DNA of 30,605 nucleotides from a virus: IMG/VR virus record IMGVR_UViG_3300024351_000062, positions 1-30,605 of that record. The stretch is one strand, 5' to 3'. Below are positions 17,205 to 25,278 of the stretch, piece by piece. Each line of letters starts with the position of its first letter. Positions within the stretch are counted from its first letter, which is position 1. The notes under the pieces were generated by a model. It was given only the letters and a program-made list of their open reading frames with translations. It was not told the origin of the DNA and made no database searches. A program made the translations under genes and the position numbers.

Positions 17205-20200
17205 TTAAATGCTCGTGCTAGTTACGATCGACGACGTTGTAAGTTTAAGATCTGAAGCTGTTATATTAGTTAGTATATCAATGGTATCCACAGTTACAGC
17301 ACTGACTAACAGTTCATCGGGTTTACTTTGTATTTCTAAAAGACTGCCAAATGCCTGCGTTGTTTGTACAGGAACTATTACCATGTTGCTGATGTCTGGT
17401 GAATTTTCTTTAACCACATATGTGATTAACTCACTTGCGTGGAATCTATCACCAAAATCAAAATTCTGTACATCAAAGAAATCAGAAATAGCATTGACAA
17501 TTCTAACTTTAAGATCATTATCGTTGATACTTCTGTTAGGATTTTTTACAACCTTAATCCTTGCTTGGAATTCTGCTCTTGCCTTAGATCCAAATAACGG
17601 AAAATAGCTCACAGGATGATATACTATTTCGTCACTGATAGCCTTGATAGGAGCTAGATTATTACCAAATTCTACTCTTAAAGCTTCTGCGGTCGGTGCT
17701 TGTGGCTCTGTAGCGATAGCACCTTTCAACCAAAGTCTATAGTTGTTGTCGTAATTTCTTGTCAATAGATAAACATCAATGATATTGGTCACAGAAGGAT
17801 CTATTCTTCTTCCTTCACCAGAAGTGTGAATATACTGGAACTTTAAATCGCTGCGTCCTACATATCCCACATACGAAGGTTCTAAAATAAAGGTATTGGT
17901 TACCAAATCTACTCGCTTGACAAAATTTTCTAACTGATCATAAAAATATATCAATTGATTGTGAGCATAATCATTTACTGCTGTATTAGCTTCTTTGTCT
18001 CGTACCAATATGTAATCGTTCTTGTTTGGCACAAACACGTAAGTTTTAGCACCAAATTCATCAACATCCTCTTTAAAGAATACATATTTGGTAGTATTAT
18101 TGGTTCCCACTATTTCATCAAAAGCATCAGGATTATCTATGACTCCGTCATCGTTAGAATCAATAAAACTGATCTTGATCGAGTCATTGGCTTGATATCC
18201 ATCATCATAGCGCACACTATCCGAAACAGTAAATGAAACGTCTTCTTTGATAGTCTGTTTAGAATCAACTATAGATAATACATCAGCAAGAGTAAACTGA
18301 GGTTTATTAGTCTTTAAAGCTAGGATAGCATTAGCCACTTCTAATGATCCTACATTCAATGCCACCGGTGCTGTGTTTACTGATAATACCTTGACAGCAT
18401 CTTTGATAACTGTTCTTGTTTTGCTATCATAGATTTTTTGATTCTTATCAAAATAAAATCTATTTTGTTCAACACTGGTGAAAACATAATCTGTTCCTCT
18501 CAGTCTTACTTTGTAAGTTTCACCATCAAAAATAAATGCTATCAACCAAGAAGCATCTAGGCTCTTGTTGGTAGAATCGCCTGCTTGACCTAGATTAAAA
18601 TTACTAGTTTGATCTATGTTACTAGCTGTTACTATCGCCCAAGAATTGGTTGTTCTTACATATCTTATACCAAAAGTTTGATTTAGGAAACAGAGGTTGA
18701 TTATTTCTGATTCTATATCGCTGGTAAATTTATTATCAAATTTAGGAACTACCTGCGATGGTACAGCACCTGTAGGAATAACCGAGCTGACTGTAATCGG
18801 GCCTCTGCCTGTTGATAAATTACCTTTACCTGCGTTTGTGCCATCACCTACAACCTGTACAACTTTGGCCCAGATATATGTCTTATGATCAGTATTCATG
18901 GGATCATAATCAACGACTTTGCCTTTGTAAAATGCTTTCGTGCTGCTAGGTGGTACAAATTTAATTAGAGCATTTACTGTTAGATATTTTAAGTTACTGG
19001 TAGTATAAGATCCTACACGTATAGGAAAACTGTCAAATGCGTTGCCAAAATAACCCGTACTTGATCCAGTATCTGCTGTGCTCTGTAACCATTTAACGTT
19101 AACGTCTGAAAGGAAAATTTTATCAAAGTTAGTAAGATAAAAATTATAAGTTTGAAAATCAGCTACTGCTGGTTCTATGACATCCTTGATATAATTCAAC
19201 AAAATAGTTTTATTAGAAAGTGTAAAACTAAAAGTTCTTTCGTTGTCATATCGATAGATGATTCCGTCGTCGGCAAATACATTTACACCACTGTACTTTC
19301 CGCTAGCATCAATGATATCAAAATTCCTGCTTATACCGCTGCTACTTCTGTTGATCGATTTTACCTTGAGAATATCTTGGCTGCTAGATAGCGGAGCTAG
19401 ATTATAATCTTCTCCTGTGATCATTCTATTCTGTGTATAATAGACAGCAGGAGCATTAGCACGGATAGTGTCCATGTCTTCAGATGCGGCGCTGTTATCC
19501 ACGCTGTAATAGAGGCTACAGGTCACTGTCAAGGTTTCAGCAGTACCTCTAGAACTAGTATAAGGAATTGATAAAGTTACTCCTCGTAATTCGTTAGGAG
19601 AAATAATATATCTTAAACCATTGCTGACTCTATAATAAATCTTAAAAGAACCTCTAGGCAAATTGCCATACACACCGTCAGCAAATAAAAGATCTACCTG
19701 ATCATTATTTTTTGTAATAGCAGAATAGATATTCTTGACGCCGTTGCTAACACTATTATAAACAATATTGTTGCCTGTCAAAGAAGAAACCTGTGTCCAT
19801 TTTTCTCCTTGATTTCCTGCGGCATCGACAGCATATAGCCAAAGGTCATCATTGTTAATACCATTGGTAGTGATATTGATTATTTCGTTAACTGTCGGCT
19901 GTGTGATCGTAAAATCAGCCGTAGTCATGCTACCTTGCTTGAACAGTAAGAAAAATCCAGTATTGCTGCTAGCATTACCTTTTCCGTCTTGTCTGTAGAC
20001 AAAACCTAACTTATTGCCCGGAATAGGATCTTCTTCATAGATATAATCTTTTCCGATTATGCTAGTACTAACCAATTCAAAATTCATAGAACGGCCGCCT
20101 GCTACCTTACTAAAAGTATAGATAGGAACCCCGGTATTTGAAGCATTAAATCTGTACTGATCGGTAGTGATACCGTCGATAGAAGCAGTGCCTTGACTCT

Positions 20201-20714
20201 TGCCAAATTCAGTAGTAGACGGCATAGCAGCATTTAAAACAGCGATAAACTGTTGATACCAATTGGTATTTGTAGGATCATTCCATATCACGGTCTGTTT
20301 AGCAAGATTGATACCGTTGGCATCTGTAAGTGTTTCTGTAGTAGAAACCGTGTCAAATTTTAGTAGCCCCTGGGCAGCTTTATTTCTCTTGGCATTATAA
20401 GATAACATACGTGCCAACCTTAACACGCTGTCTTTTCTGCTGGCTAATTCTATGAAATTTTCTCTAGATGCTAAATCAATACGGAACGCAAGATTTTGTC
20501 CCAAGAAGGCGATAAGATCAATTAAGGCGACATATTCGCTAGACTCAATATAATCGTTAAAATCTTCAGCATAGTTTTCTCTCAGATAAGCGGTCATTAC
20601 CCTTCTGAGATTTTCAAAATCGTAACTGGTAAAATCAGCATTTTTGAAAGTTTGGTAAATCCTCTTCCAATCTTCTGCCAATATTAAATTATTTTGTCTA
20701 GCTGTGGTTGTCAT
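17205..20714 (-). CDS. 6: Baseplate wedge protein gp6
   Basis: A 1169-residue gp6 homologue, much longer than T4 gp6 (660 residues). In T4, gp6 dimers link neighbouring wedges into the inner baseplate ring. Recognisable gp6 blocks are the N-terminal helices with ALIDLIAFLGQNLAFRIDLA and SRKDSVLRLARMLSYNAKRN (residues about 64-112), a central region with MITGEDYNLAPLSSSQDILK, and a C-terminal part with AISDFFDVQNFDFGDRFHAS and VPVQTTQAFGSLLEIQS. These are closest, from memory, to gp6 of cyanophage-type T4-like phages. Residues 852-863 (DSNDDGVIDNPD) form an EF-hand or dockerin-like calcium loop. The ATG follows an AATAAATA late-promoter motif by 19 nt, with AGGA about 10 nt upstream as ribosome site. 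It is 2 nt upstream of the giant gene, so the two are probably cotranscribed. Confidence 0.95.
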   Translation of the reverse strand: MTTTARQNNLILAEDWKRIYQTFKNADFTSYDFENLRRVMTAYLRENYAEDFNDYIESSEYVALIDLIAFLGQNLAFRIDLASRENFIELASRKDSVLRLARMLSYNAKRNKAAQGLLKFDTVSTTETLTDANGINLAKQTVIWNDPTNTNWYQQFIAVLNAAMPSTTEFGKSQGTASIDGITTDQYRFNASNTGVPIYTFSKVAGGRSMNFELVSTSIIGKDYIYEEDPIPGNKLGFVYRQDGKGNASSNTGFFLLFKQGSMTTADFTITQPTVNEIINITTNGINNDDLWLYAVDAAGNQGEKWTQVSSLTGNNIVYNSVSNGVKNIYSAITKNNDQVDLLFADGVYGNLPRGSFKIYYRVSNGLRYIISPNELRGVTLSIPYTSSRGTAETLTVTCSLYYSVDNSAASEDMDTIRANAPAVYYTQNRMITGEDYNLAPLSSSQDILKVKSINRSSSGISRNFDIIDASGKYSGVNVFADDGIIYRYDNERTFSFTLSNKTILLNYIKDVIEPAVADFQTYNFYLTNFDKIFLSDVNVKWLQSTADTGSSTGYFGNAFDSFPIRVGSYTTSNLKYLTVNALIKFVPPSSTKAFYKGKVVDYDPMNTDHKTYIWAKVVQVVGDGTNAGKGNLSTGRGPITVSSVIPTGAVPSQVVPKFDNKFTSDIESEIINLCFLNQTFGIRYVRTTNSWAIVTASNIDQTSNFNLGQAGDSTNKSLDASWLIAFIFDGETYKVRLRGTDYVFTSVEQNRFYFDKNQKIYDSKTRTVIKDAVKVLSVNTAPVALNVGSLEVANAILALKTNKPQFTLADVLSIVDSKQTIKEDVSFTVSDSVRYDDGYQANDSIKISFIDSNDDGVIDNPDAFDEIVGTNNTTKYVFFKEDVDEFGAKTYVFVPNKNDYILVRDKEANTAVNDYAHNQLIYFYDQLENFVKRVDLVTNTFILEPSYVGYVGRSDLKFQYIHTSGEGRRIDPSVTNIIDVYLLTRNYDNNYRLWLKGAIATEPQAPTAEALRVEFGNNLAPIKAISDEIVYHPVSYFPLFGSKARAEFQARIKVVKNPNRSINDNDLKVRIVNAISDFFDVQNFDFGDRFHASELITYVVKENSPDISNMVIVPVQTTQAFGSLLEIQSKPDELLVSAVTVDTIDILTNITASDLKLTTSSIVTSTSI

Positions 20715-20733
20715 GAATTAGCATCCTATCTTA

Positions 20734-20741
20734 TATTTATT
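20734..20741 (-). promoter_or_regulatory. Putative gp55-type late promoter AATAAATA before gp6
   Basis: This lies in the 51-bp gap between gp25 and gp6. The minus strand reads CAAATAAATATAAG, giving AATAAATA with its 3' end 19 nt before the gp6 ATG, a spacing close to that of the copy before the gp48-like gene. T4-type late promoters need no -35 box, and none is apparent. Confidence 0.65.
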
Positions 20742-20765
20742 TGGTTTTAAAAACTGCGCATATTA

Positions 20766-21215
20766 TCATTGAGCAGTAGTTTTACTTTCTTTCCTATTAT
20801 CAAAATCAATAGCTATTTTTTCCGATAGGTTAAATTCAACATAAAAGAGATCAACCATGACTCGTATACCATATTGTGTAGTATCTACAGTCACATTCTG
20901 TACATTAACTCTGGGATCTCTGTTGACTATCTCTGTCACATCGTCGCTGATAGCTTGTATATTCACACCTGTCAAAGGTTCGTAGATCATGTTCCAGATA
21001 ATAGTTCCAAAATCCGGATTCATCAGTTTTTCGCCTTTCCTAATATTGAAATGATTGAGCAGATCCTGTTTAACCAAGTCCATATCGTGCTGTTTCCAGC
21101 CAGTGGCTACACTATACGAATTAAAGCCCTTGTAGGCAAAAATATCTTGATCTAGATTGCCAGCCTGTGCCTGAGCAGTGGCTACCTGTGTTACGTTGTA
21201 TATTCTGACTGTCAT
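20766..21215 (-). CDS. 25: Baseplate wedge protein gp25
   Basis: A 149-residue protein of the gp25/TssE family, close to T4 gp25 in size (132 residues). gp25 sits at the core of the wedge beside gp6 and gp53 and helps start sheath polymerisation. The family pattern is clear: DLLNHFNIRKGEKLMNPDFG (residues 51-70), then a helix with VNIQAISDDVTEIVNRDPR, then an alternating beta C-terminus. The family's conserved Glu-Pro-Arg core motif appears as Asp-Pro-Arg (D100, P101, R102). The ATG overlaps the stop of the upstream needle gene as ATGA, so translation is probably coupled. A 51-bp gap with a late-promoter motif follows before gp6. Confidence 0.95.
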   Translation of the reverse strand: MTVRIYNVTQVATAQAQAGNLDQDIFAYKGFNSYSVATGWKQHDMDLVKQDLLNHFNIRKGEKLMNPDFGTIIWNMIYEPLTGVNIQAISDDVTEIVNRDPRVNVQNVTVDTTQYGIRVMVDLFYVEFNLSEKIAIDFDNRKESKTTAQ

Positions 21216-22429
21216 GCTGTTTGAGTTCCTGTATCTTTTTGTTCTCTATCGGTCTTTTCCGGTGTTGCTTTAGTAGGATCGACGTTTTCGTGGCCGCCCC
21301 AGGGTTCATGCATCGGTATCCTGCGCATGATACTTTTCTTCGGCTCTACGTTTTGATATTGTGTAGCTTTAAAATCCTGCCTTGGGTTAGTAGAAGGATT
21401 ATCAAAAGTAGGCAATGTTTCGGGCTTCGATTCTATAGAGCCTGCCGGTGTAGCAGGAATAGCAGGAATAGAATTCATGTAGATCTTGTCAGCTGTTTCA
21501 ATATGATTGCCTGTGGTCAATAGGTTGAGATTACCTCCGCTAGTGGTCAAAAACATATTATCGCTACTGGTCATATTGACACCCTTGGCATTCAGTTTCA
21601 TAGCACCAGATGCGTTTATTTCATAATCTTTATATCCAAATTTACTAGCACCGTCTACTGTAGTTTCACTATTTCCTTTGATATAGATCTTGTTGTCTGT
21701 GCCCACTATTAATGTGTTTTCTTTACCTGTTTCTGTTTGCATTTTTTCGGCAGCTTTGATATTGATATTGCGTCCTGCTTCAATATTGATATCTCTATCC
21801 GCACAGAAATTAAAATCGTTTTCAGAATGAATGCTGACACTATCTCCGGCATAGATATCTATCTTACCATTGCTGCTCATTTCTATCCACGATGTGCCCG
21901 ATCCGTGACCAATGTAGATCAAGTCTTCGGAATTGTGTAACAGTATCTGGTGTCCTGTCCTAGTACGCACACGGAAGTATTCGCTGATAGGAATCCTAAC
22001 ATCTCCGCCTTCATTAGCAGGAACATACTCCGGCGGGCCTTCGCCTGCTGGTTTCTTTCTAACATATCGTTCGTCGCCGTCATCCATGACGAACTGAAAT
22101 CCTCCAACTCTACTCACATATGTTGGCTGAGAAATATCTTCGCTTTCACCTATTCTAGCTTTTTTAGCTCCAGATCTTTTATCTAAAGGACCCGGTGTAG
22201 ATATCCCATAAACATTAGATGGCGCACTTCTACGCATAGTAGATGTAGTAGGACCGCGGAAATAATCTTTGATTAAACCTTGGTTTAGAAAAACACCTGC
22301 CATCGGATGTACTGGTTTAGCTACTTTATCTACATCTGTGCTAGTTCTATCTTTGTTTGTCGATCTGTTCATTTCGCCTGTAGGCAACGCTAGTCCAGAA
22401 CCATATTTGGCTTTATCTTCAGGACTCAT
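21212..22429 (-). CDS. 5: gp5-type needle (beta-helix) protein lacking lysozyme
   Basis: A 405-residue protein. Residues 1 to about 100 are polar linker. Residues about 104-185 form a conserved block (VSRVGGFQFVMDDGDERYV; YFRVRTRTGHQILLHNSEDL). Residues about 178-318 are short alternating repeats such as KIDIYAGDSVSIHSENDFNF and RDINIEAGRNINIKAAEKM, typical of the triple-stranded beta-helix of T4 gp5 and VgrG needles. A Pro-rich tail carries HEPWGGHE (374-381). In T4 one gp5 chain joins OB fold, lysozyme and beta-helix; here the OB fold is the preceding gene (ATGA overlap) and no lysozyme-like segment is seen in either. Role: trimeric membrane-puncturing needle under the hub. The symbol is by homology to the gp5 C-terminal half. 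Confidence 0.85.
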   Translation of the reverse strand: MSPEDKAKYGSGLALPTGEMNRSTNKDRTSTDVDKVAKPVHPMAGVFLNQGLIKDYFRGPTTSTMRRSAPSNVYGISTPGPLDKRSGAKKARIGESEDISQPTYVSRVGGFQFVMDDGDERYVRKKPAGEGPPEYVPANEGGDVRIPISEYFRVRTRTGHQILLHNSEDLIYIGHGSGTSWIEMSSNGKIDIYAGDSVSIHSENDFNFCADRDINIEAGRNINIKAAEKMQTETGKENTLIVGTDNKIYIKGNSETTVDGASKFGYKDYEINASGAMKLNAKGVNMTSSDNMFLTTSGGNLNLLTTGNHIETADKIYMNSIPAIPATPAGSIESKPETLPTFDNPSTNPRQDFKATQYQNVEPKKSIMRRIPMHEPWGGHENVDPTKATPEKTDREQKDTGTQTA

Positions 22430-22845
22430 ATAGTTGCCGAAGAAGCTGCGATACCCGGGACCATATGATTGACATATGTATCAGGTACACATCCTAACCA
22501 ATAACCTTCTCCTGTTTCTTCAACAAATATACAGAGAACAGTGACTCCAACATCTGGCGGGACAAAGCTCATTCCATAACTTTTTTGTGTATCTTGGAAA
22601 GCTGCTGCGTTTCCAGAATTACTGCCAGTGAAGCCCACATTAGTTGCGCCAAAGAAAGGTGGACAATATTTTACGATAATATTTTGCCCAGTCTTACCAT
22701 AACTAGAACTGTTTTGTCCTATGAGGCTGACTAGTAGTCCTCCCATAAATGTAGTATCAGCATGACCTACTACTTTTGCTAACCTAGGGCCAGAAAGTTT
22801 GCCTGCTGTGGCTACGTTAGGATTGGTCTGATAGACTCTTGGCAT
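22426..22845 (-). CDS. gp5-type OB-fold baseplate hub protein
   Basis: A 139-residue protein resembling the N-terminal OB-fold domain of gp5/gpV/VgrG hubs. It has a beta-rich core with IIVKYCPPFFG, a central SYGMSFVPPDVGVTVLCIFV and EGYWLGCVPDTYVNHMVPG. The pattern of a valve-like strand, PPDVG turn, V-L-C-x-F, a short acidic loop and Y-x-L-G-x-V is what gp5 OB domains show (in T4, 'GISPGLVEGTWVVGIF...ILG'). It lies 2 nt after the hub gene and overlaps the needle gene by ATGA. The likely assembly is a trimer linking the gp27-like hub to the needle. Splitting of the OB fold from the needle is discussed as a finding. Confidence 0.75.
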   Translation of the reverse strand: MPRVYQTNPNVATAGKLSGPRLAKVVGHADTTFMGGLLVSLIGQNSSSYGKTGQNIIVKYCPPFFGATNVGFTGSNSGNAAAFQDTQKSYGMSFVPPDVGVTVLCIFVEETGEGYWLGCVPDTYVNHMVPGIAASSATI

Positions 22846-22847
22846 TA

Positions 22848-24974
22848 TTAATTGCCTCCACTTGCTGTTGGACCTTCTGGTACTGTATCACCTTGCGGAT
22901 CTTCTCCCTGTTTCTTAGGTAGACCGGCACCCGGTGCTAAAGAAGCATCTGTTCTTGTAGCATTAATAGCATCGCTAACTTGGCCTTTATCTCTCATTAA
23001 TCTTAATTTGTTTGTATACATACCGTCTTTGAAAATAGCATAACTCTTTGTTATTCTAAAAAATCCGCTGAAAGGACTATCCGATGCTCCGCTGTTGGGG
23101 AAAGGATAAGTCGCTTGTCCTCTACGAGGAGCATCGTTTGGTGTTTTAAATCTTATATAAATCCTAACTTCTTGAGAATTATAAGCTGCTGCTCCATCTG
23201 AATTGATGCCGTCTCCTTGTTTCGCAGGAAAATAACCACCGTATCCTTCATCACTAGAATAATACGGATCTCCATATATTTCGAGATCAGCAGTCAGTTG
23301 ATCATAAGTGTCTATTAAATTTTTCTGCATCTGTCTTGCTACTAATACTTCAGGACTATCGGCTGCTGCGCCTGAATTTGGTGCCGGCACTGCCGAAGGA
23401 TCTAAATTTGCTGGTGCTGAGCTAGTAGCACTTGTTGTCACTGCTCCACTGACTCCTGAACTATCTTGTCTTATAACAGTAACAGGTGTAGATGCGTTAG
23501 CTGCGGATGGGTTTGATCCAGAAGCATATTCTGGAACCCCTGTGAATATAGTTTGGTAATAGGTGTTATCTAGAGTTATATTCCAACTGATGATATCATC
23601 GTTTTGTCCTGTATAGAGAAAATCGTATTTCTTTCTTACTAGAGTCGGATCTAATCCTTCGGCTGGTACAGCAGGATTTTTTACCATAGCAGCATTTACT
23701 CTATAAGGCATGACATAATAATAAAAGGTCTTACCTAATTGTCCGCCACGTTTAGCATCCGGACCTAATTCAGGTTTTGGTTTCACAACAGCTCTAATAG
23801 TGAACCAATTGATGAAACCATTTTCTACTTTTTCAAAGGCTTTAGCACAAAACTCGCTGTTTAATACTATCTCTCTCACACAGGCTGTGATGGTTCTTAA
23901 ACCTGAGCTTTCATCAGCAGTACCTACTGTAAATGTAAAACTTTTTTGTTTCTTGTCTCCAGAATTTACTGCGTCTCTAGAACTAGCAGCATCTCTATCT
24001 TGTTGACTTACTCTCGTTGCGTCACTGGCAAATGGTCTGCTGCCTGTATTTTCTGAAAAAGCAAAAGCAGAATCGGCCATCGCAGCCCAACGCGGAAGAC
24101 TTTCATGATTTCCATCATTAAATTCACCATCTACACATTTTATAACAAAATTATCTGTCTGGCCTATAACTCCTTTTTCTTTTAATTCTATAAAAATGTC
24201 ATCTAGTAATTTTGAAAGAGAACCTTCGATAGGATCCTCACCCCCTAATGCTTCTTCTACAGTTTTACCAAAAGGTGCTACTGTATTTTTTAATGAATTG
24301 TTTACATTATTAAAAGCTTCTTGGCCGGCCGGCATTCCTTTGACTTTATAGATTGTACCGCTATCTGTATATGTAAAACTTATTTCCGTAAAACTAAACG
24401 GCAAATATCTAGTAGCTGCTGGTATCTTAGCACTGTTTCCTTCCGCTGTCCAGCCAACATATTCTAGTTTTAAAACATATCTAGCATCTGTAGTATAATT
24501 TCCCCATCCTGCTTTTAACGATGCTACCTGTAAAGTTTGTAAAAACAAACCCATACTATAAGGTTCATAAATGTCAAATTTAAAATTAGCTACAGGTTCG
24601 ATACCGCTAGAATTTGTTATCTGCATAAATTCAACATTGTTAATGAAGAATTCTGTTTTGCCATAATAGTTTCCTACTCTCTTGTTGTTGTCTCTACCAC
24701 CTTCTGACAACATGATATAAGTTAACGATCCGCCCTCTTTTCTATAACTTGTAGGATCGTTTAATTGAGCAGGAGTTAAACAAGCTATGCTGAACAGATA
24801 TGTATAACTGGCATATTTTTTTAAAGGATTAGGTATTAGATTAGGAAACAGACTATCGGGGTTTGTAGAACTGCTAGGCGTGACAGCAACTGTCGCTGCG
24901 TTAGACGTCGCTGTAACTCGTACTACATTAGAAGACGAAACAAATGTCTGAGGTAGAGTTGAGCCTTCTGCCAT
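22848..24974 (-). CDS. Baseplate hub protein (gp27 position)
   Basis: A 708-residue protein, almost twice T4 gp27 (391 residues). The first 45 residues are Ser/Thr/Val-rich. Conserved blocks follow: YASYTYLFSIACLTPAQLND (54-73), YYGKTEFFINNVEF (103-116), FDIYEPYSMGLFLQTLQVAS (133-152), YDFLYTGQNDDIISWNITLD (about 451-470), and GDPYYSSDEGYGGYF (about 567) with FSGFFRITKSYAIFKDGMYT (about 635-655). I recall such blocks from hub proteins of T4-like aquatic phages. Ala/Ser/Pro-rich linkers at about 480-545 and the polar tail from about 670 are low complexity. It lies between gp53 and the OB-fold/needle pair, as expected for the trimeric hub that continues the tail tube. The gp27 equivalence rests on position and general pattern. 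Confidence 0.8.
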   Translation of the reverse strand: MAEGSTLPQTFVSSSNVVRVTATSNAATVAVTPSSSTNPDSLFPNLIPNPLKKYASYTYLFSIACLTPAQLNDPTSYRKEGGSLTYIMLSEGGRDNNKRVGNYYGKTEFFINNVEFMQITNSSGIEPVANFKFDIYEPYSMGLFLQTLQVASLKAGWGNYTTDARYVLKLEYVGWTAEGNSAKIPAATRYLPFSFTEISFTYTDSGTIYKVKGMPAGQEAFNNVNNSLKNTVAPFGKTVEEALGGEDPIEGSLSKLLDDIFIELKEKGVIGQTDNFVIKCVDGEFNDGNHESLPRWAAMADSAFAFSENTGSRPFASDATRVSQQDRDAASSRDAVNSGDKKQKSFTFTVGTADESSGLRTITACVREIVLNSEFCAKAFEKVENGFINWFTIRAVVKPKPELGPDAKRGGQLGKTFYYYVMPYRVNAAMVKNPAVPAEGLDPTLVRKKYDFLYTGQNDDIISWNITLDNTYYQTIFTGVPEYASGSNPSAANASTPVTVIRQDSSGVSGAVTTSATSSAPANLDPSAVPAPNSGAAADSPEVLVARQMQKNLIDTYDQLTADLEIYGDPYYSSDEGYGGYFPAKQGDGINSDGAAAYNSQEVRIYIRFKTPNDAPRRGQATYPFPNSGASDSPFSGFFRITKSYAIFKDGMYTNKLRLMRDKGQVSDAINATRTDASLAPGAGLPKKQGEDPQGDTVPEGPTASGGN

Positions 24975-24975
24975 A

Positions 24976-25278
24976 TTATAATCCTAAATATCTTAACAGG
25001 TCAGTTTTTTTTGGTATAGAAATCACTGTTCCAGTTTCAAAATCGTAAACAGGATCTTTTAGGACATCCATATTTCTCTGAGCAAACACCCACCATAAAG
25101 CAGCGTCACCATATAGATCATAAGCTAGTAGATCCGGTCTATGATCATATTGACTACCGATAGAATACTTAACATCCGAATCAGCTGCCGGTATCTGCCT
25201 GATAGTCAATGTATCAAGATAATTGTTTACTATCTTGGTCGTATACCAAGGTGAAGTTCTAGTGTAGGTAGCAGTCAT
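24976..25278 (-). CDS. 53: Baseplate wedge protein gp53
   Basis: A 100-residue gp53 homologue, shorter than T4 gp53 (196 residues). The family signature is plain: YDHRPDLLAYDLYGDAALWW (residues about 44-63), VFAQRNMDVLKDPVYDFETG, and the closing VISIPKK. In T4, gp53 clamps neighbouring wedges around the hub. The start codon overlaps the stop of the gp48-like gene as TAATG, and the hub gene begins one base after its own stop, so the three are translated from one message. Confidence 0.92.
   Translation of the reverse strand: MTATYTRTSPWYTTKIVNNYLDTLTIRQIPAADSDVKYSIGSQYDHRPDLLAYDLYGDAALWWVFAQRNMDVLKDPVYDFETGTVISIPKKTDLLRYLGL

Noticed and set aside
20744-20754. Short palindrome GTTTTAAAAAC between gp25 and gp6 as a terminator
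   Set aside because: All A/T stem of about 4-5 bp with no GC-rich stem or U-run; too weak for a rho-independent terminator.
21121-22107. Minus-strand frames of 62 codons at 21121-21309 and 21919-22107
   Set aside because: They overlap gp25 and the needle gene in another frame and show no conserved pattern.
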